Shown here: positions 62,239-64,000 of the stretch, in pieces
Position numbering within the stretch: the stretch's first letter is position 1
How the letters are laid out: each line of letters begins with the position of its first letter
Assembly: GCA_008729055.1 (NCBI GenBank)
Contig: SDUX01000007.1
Span: forward strand, 6,183,009 to 6,247,008
Length of the DNA: 64,000 nt
Reading direction: 5' to 3'
From: Pyropia haitanensis
Lineage: Eukaryota; Rhodophyta; Bangiophyceae; Bangiales; Bangiaceae
Translations under genes and position numbers: made by a program
The notes under the pieces: model-generated
What the model was told of the DNA's origin: nothing
Databases searched by the model: none
What the model saw: only the letters and a program-made list of their open reading frames with translations

Positions 62239-64000
62239 TTACCGCGGGAGGAACACCTTCAGGCGGTACACCCCCCCCCCGCCGCCCTCGGGCGTTATCC
62301 GCAGCTTCAGCTCCTTGCCCGACGTCCACCCGCCCCACGGCTCCCACCCCCCGTCGGGCGCCTCGCGGGTCAGCCCCCACGGCGCTGCCCAGTCGATGCG
62401 CGCCACCCACCCTTCCACCTCAAACTTCACCGACCGCGGGGTCTTGCCCCCCAGCACCGCCTCGACGGTGAACACGTCGACGCCCTCGGGCGACAGCGTG
62501 AGCGTGTTGACGCCCTCCGCCGCCCCCAGCAGCGTCCGCACGCGGCTGCCAAAGCGGTTGACAATGTACGCGCCGGCAATATACGGGGGCCCCTGCGGCT
62601 GCCGCTGCGCGCCGCCCTTTCCGAGGACGCCGTTGAACATGGCGGTGGTAAGCGGGCGCGGCCGGCGGCCGTGCGCAAACTCGGACGGCACGGTCACGCC
62701 GCCGGTGAAGAGCGAGGGGGCGTAGAGGGAGCCGCCCACCGTGCACGGCTCGTGGCGGCACGGGCCGAGGCGGTTGACCGCCGACACGCAGGCGCCGGGC
62801 GCAGCGGTGAAGCGGCCGGGGCTGAAGGTCGGCTGGTGGGAGCGCACAAGCGGCGCGCCGCCGGTGATGCGCACGTAAGAGCAGTCAAAGTCTGGGGGCG
62901 GTGGGGGGGGGGGGGGGGCGGGGGGGGGAACCGGGTGGGTGGTGCAGACCAAGGCCATGGTGGTGCAGGGCAAGGCAATGCATTGACAAGCAGGGAAACG
63001 TATTCGGGGGGTGAGTGGCGCGGGAGGTGGCGGGGGGAGGGGGCGACAACCAACACCACACAACGAGGAGGGGAGGAAGAGGGGCGGTACACATGTCAGG
63101 GGGCTGGCTCAGCATCCACGGCGGAAATGGAGATGGGGACTCGCGGCGGCGCCCCGAGTCGTGCCCCATGTCGTCCGCCCCCCCTCTCCCACGGCCCTCA
63201 CATCGCGCCGCATATCGGCCCCCCCTCCCGTCGAGCCCTGTCGTGCGTGCCCGCGTGCGCAAGCGAGGCAGAGGCGTGGGGGGAGACGGGACGCATGTGG
63301 CCGGTCGCTCGGTCGGTCGCTCCGTCCGTCACCCAGTCGGCAGCAACGGCGGCGGCGGTGGCGGCGGCGGCGGCGGCGGCGGTGGCGCAACGTACAGTCC
63401 CCCGATACGGACGAGACGGGGCGGTGGGCGAGGCTGTCAAAGCGCACGCCACCGTACCAAGCCTGCACAGGGAGAGGGGGGGGGGAAAGAGCAGCGGGGG
63501 GCGCAGGCAGGCAGGCAACCCCGAGCGAGCAAATGGCGAGGGGTCAGTCGCGGCCAGAGAGAGGCGGGGGGAGACGGGGGCGAGGCGGGGCGCCGCGCGG
63601 CGACGAGCCGTGGGGTCTAGCGGGGGGCACGCACGGCCGGCGGCGGGTGGGCGGGCAGCAGGCGGCGCGGCGGCGGCGGCGGGCGCGTGGTGGCGGGCCG
63701 GCCCGCGGGCGCCCGCGCCGCCGTGGCGTGTGGCCGCTGCGCCGCAGCCGCCCCACGCTGGCGCACCCTCCCCACTCCACCCCCCCCTCAACCCGCCGAG
63801 GCGGCGGTGGCGGCAGCGGTGGCGGCGGCGGCGGTGGCGGCGGCAGCGGCGGGGGCGCGGCGGCGACGGCGGGTGCGGTTTGCGGTCGCGGCGGACGTAC
63901 CCAGCTCAGCACGTAGTCCCCGTCTGGGTAGATGGCCGGGATGCGCAACGTGTCGCTGTACGCCTCGCGGCGCGCGTCGTCGACGCACGCGTCGGGCGCG
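62239..64000 (-). CDS. LPMO-like secreted protein C, 5' end outside the window
   Basis: Three exons on the minus strand: >64000..63901, 63462..63396 and 62891..62239 (introns 438 and 504 nt, donors gtacgt). The joined sequence reads IYPDGDYVLSWAWYGGVRFD, then SGDYFDCSYVRITGG. These are the same landmarks as in proteins A and B: the YPDGDYVL strand, the WYGG turn, and Tyr/Phe before the disulfide Cys. A cysteine-containing region (CRHEPC) and a C-terminal beta module ending VYRLKVFLPR follow; the Pro-rich linker of A and B is absent. The intron before the YFDC segment sits at the same place and phase (1) as in A and B. The extra intron after LSW is specific to C. The N-terminal His and signal peptide lie beyond the right edge. 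Confidence 0.72.

Overview
The window reads as eukaryotic nuclear DNA from a GC-rich, intron-poor photosynthetic protist, most likely a red alga of the Porphyra/Pyropia/Bangia type. This is inference, not a database match. The grounds are: plastid proteins (a lumenal CYP38-like cyclophilin, a fibrillin) encoded beside standard eukaryotic genes (RPB4, presenilin, an E2 enzyme, PP2A B'', a cyclin, an ADCK kinase); mostly single-exon genes; proteins full of Ala/Gly/Pro runs; very high GC broken by islands near 45-50% GC; and a tRNA-Lys with extra bases in its D-loop, a place where red algal tRNAs are known to carry introns.

Layout. 1-4.6 kb: two convergent genes for secreted copper-oxygenase-like (LPMO-like) proteins; a third member runs off the right edge (62.2-64 kb). 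4.6-9 kb: non-coding, with 310-bp tandem repeats and minisatellites. 9.3-10.4 kb: a UBE2C-like E2 on the minus strand. 10.4-14 kb: two extremely GC-rich blocks around a lower-GC core. 14-25 kb: a small secreted protein, a nucleotide-sugar transporter, CYP38, a type II membrane protein with a methyltransferase-like domain, and a BAR-like protein. 25.5-41.7 kb: ADCK-type kinase, fibrillin, PHO80-like cyclin, a DnaJ-type zinc-finger protein, RPB4 and presenilin. 42.3-48.35 kb: no genes, but a large inverted structure. A 2.55-kb imperfect palindrome lies between GC-rich blocks and is bounded by inverted clusters of GTATAC sites; the tRNA-Lys lies just outside. 50.9-61.4 kb: PP2A B'', a 2-oxoglutarate/Fe(II) oxygenase, an FAD monooxygenase and a protein resembling the C-terminus of EDC4/VARICOSE.

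The genes do not form one pathway. One theme is plausible: three LPMO-like proteins, a nucleotide-sugar transporter and a Golgi-type methyltransferase-like protein would all fit cell-wall polysaccharide making and remodelling.

Reading note: in at least four genes (ADCK kinase, fibrillin, zinc-finger protein, 2OG oxygenase) the conserved protein changes frame at poly-G/poly-C runs of 10-20 bases. Either the run lengths are wrong in the assembly or they truly vary. Those genes are annotated as single loci with breaks.
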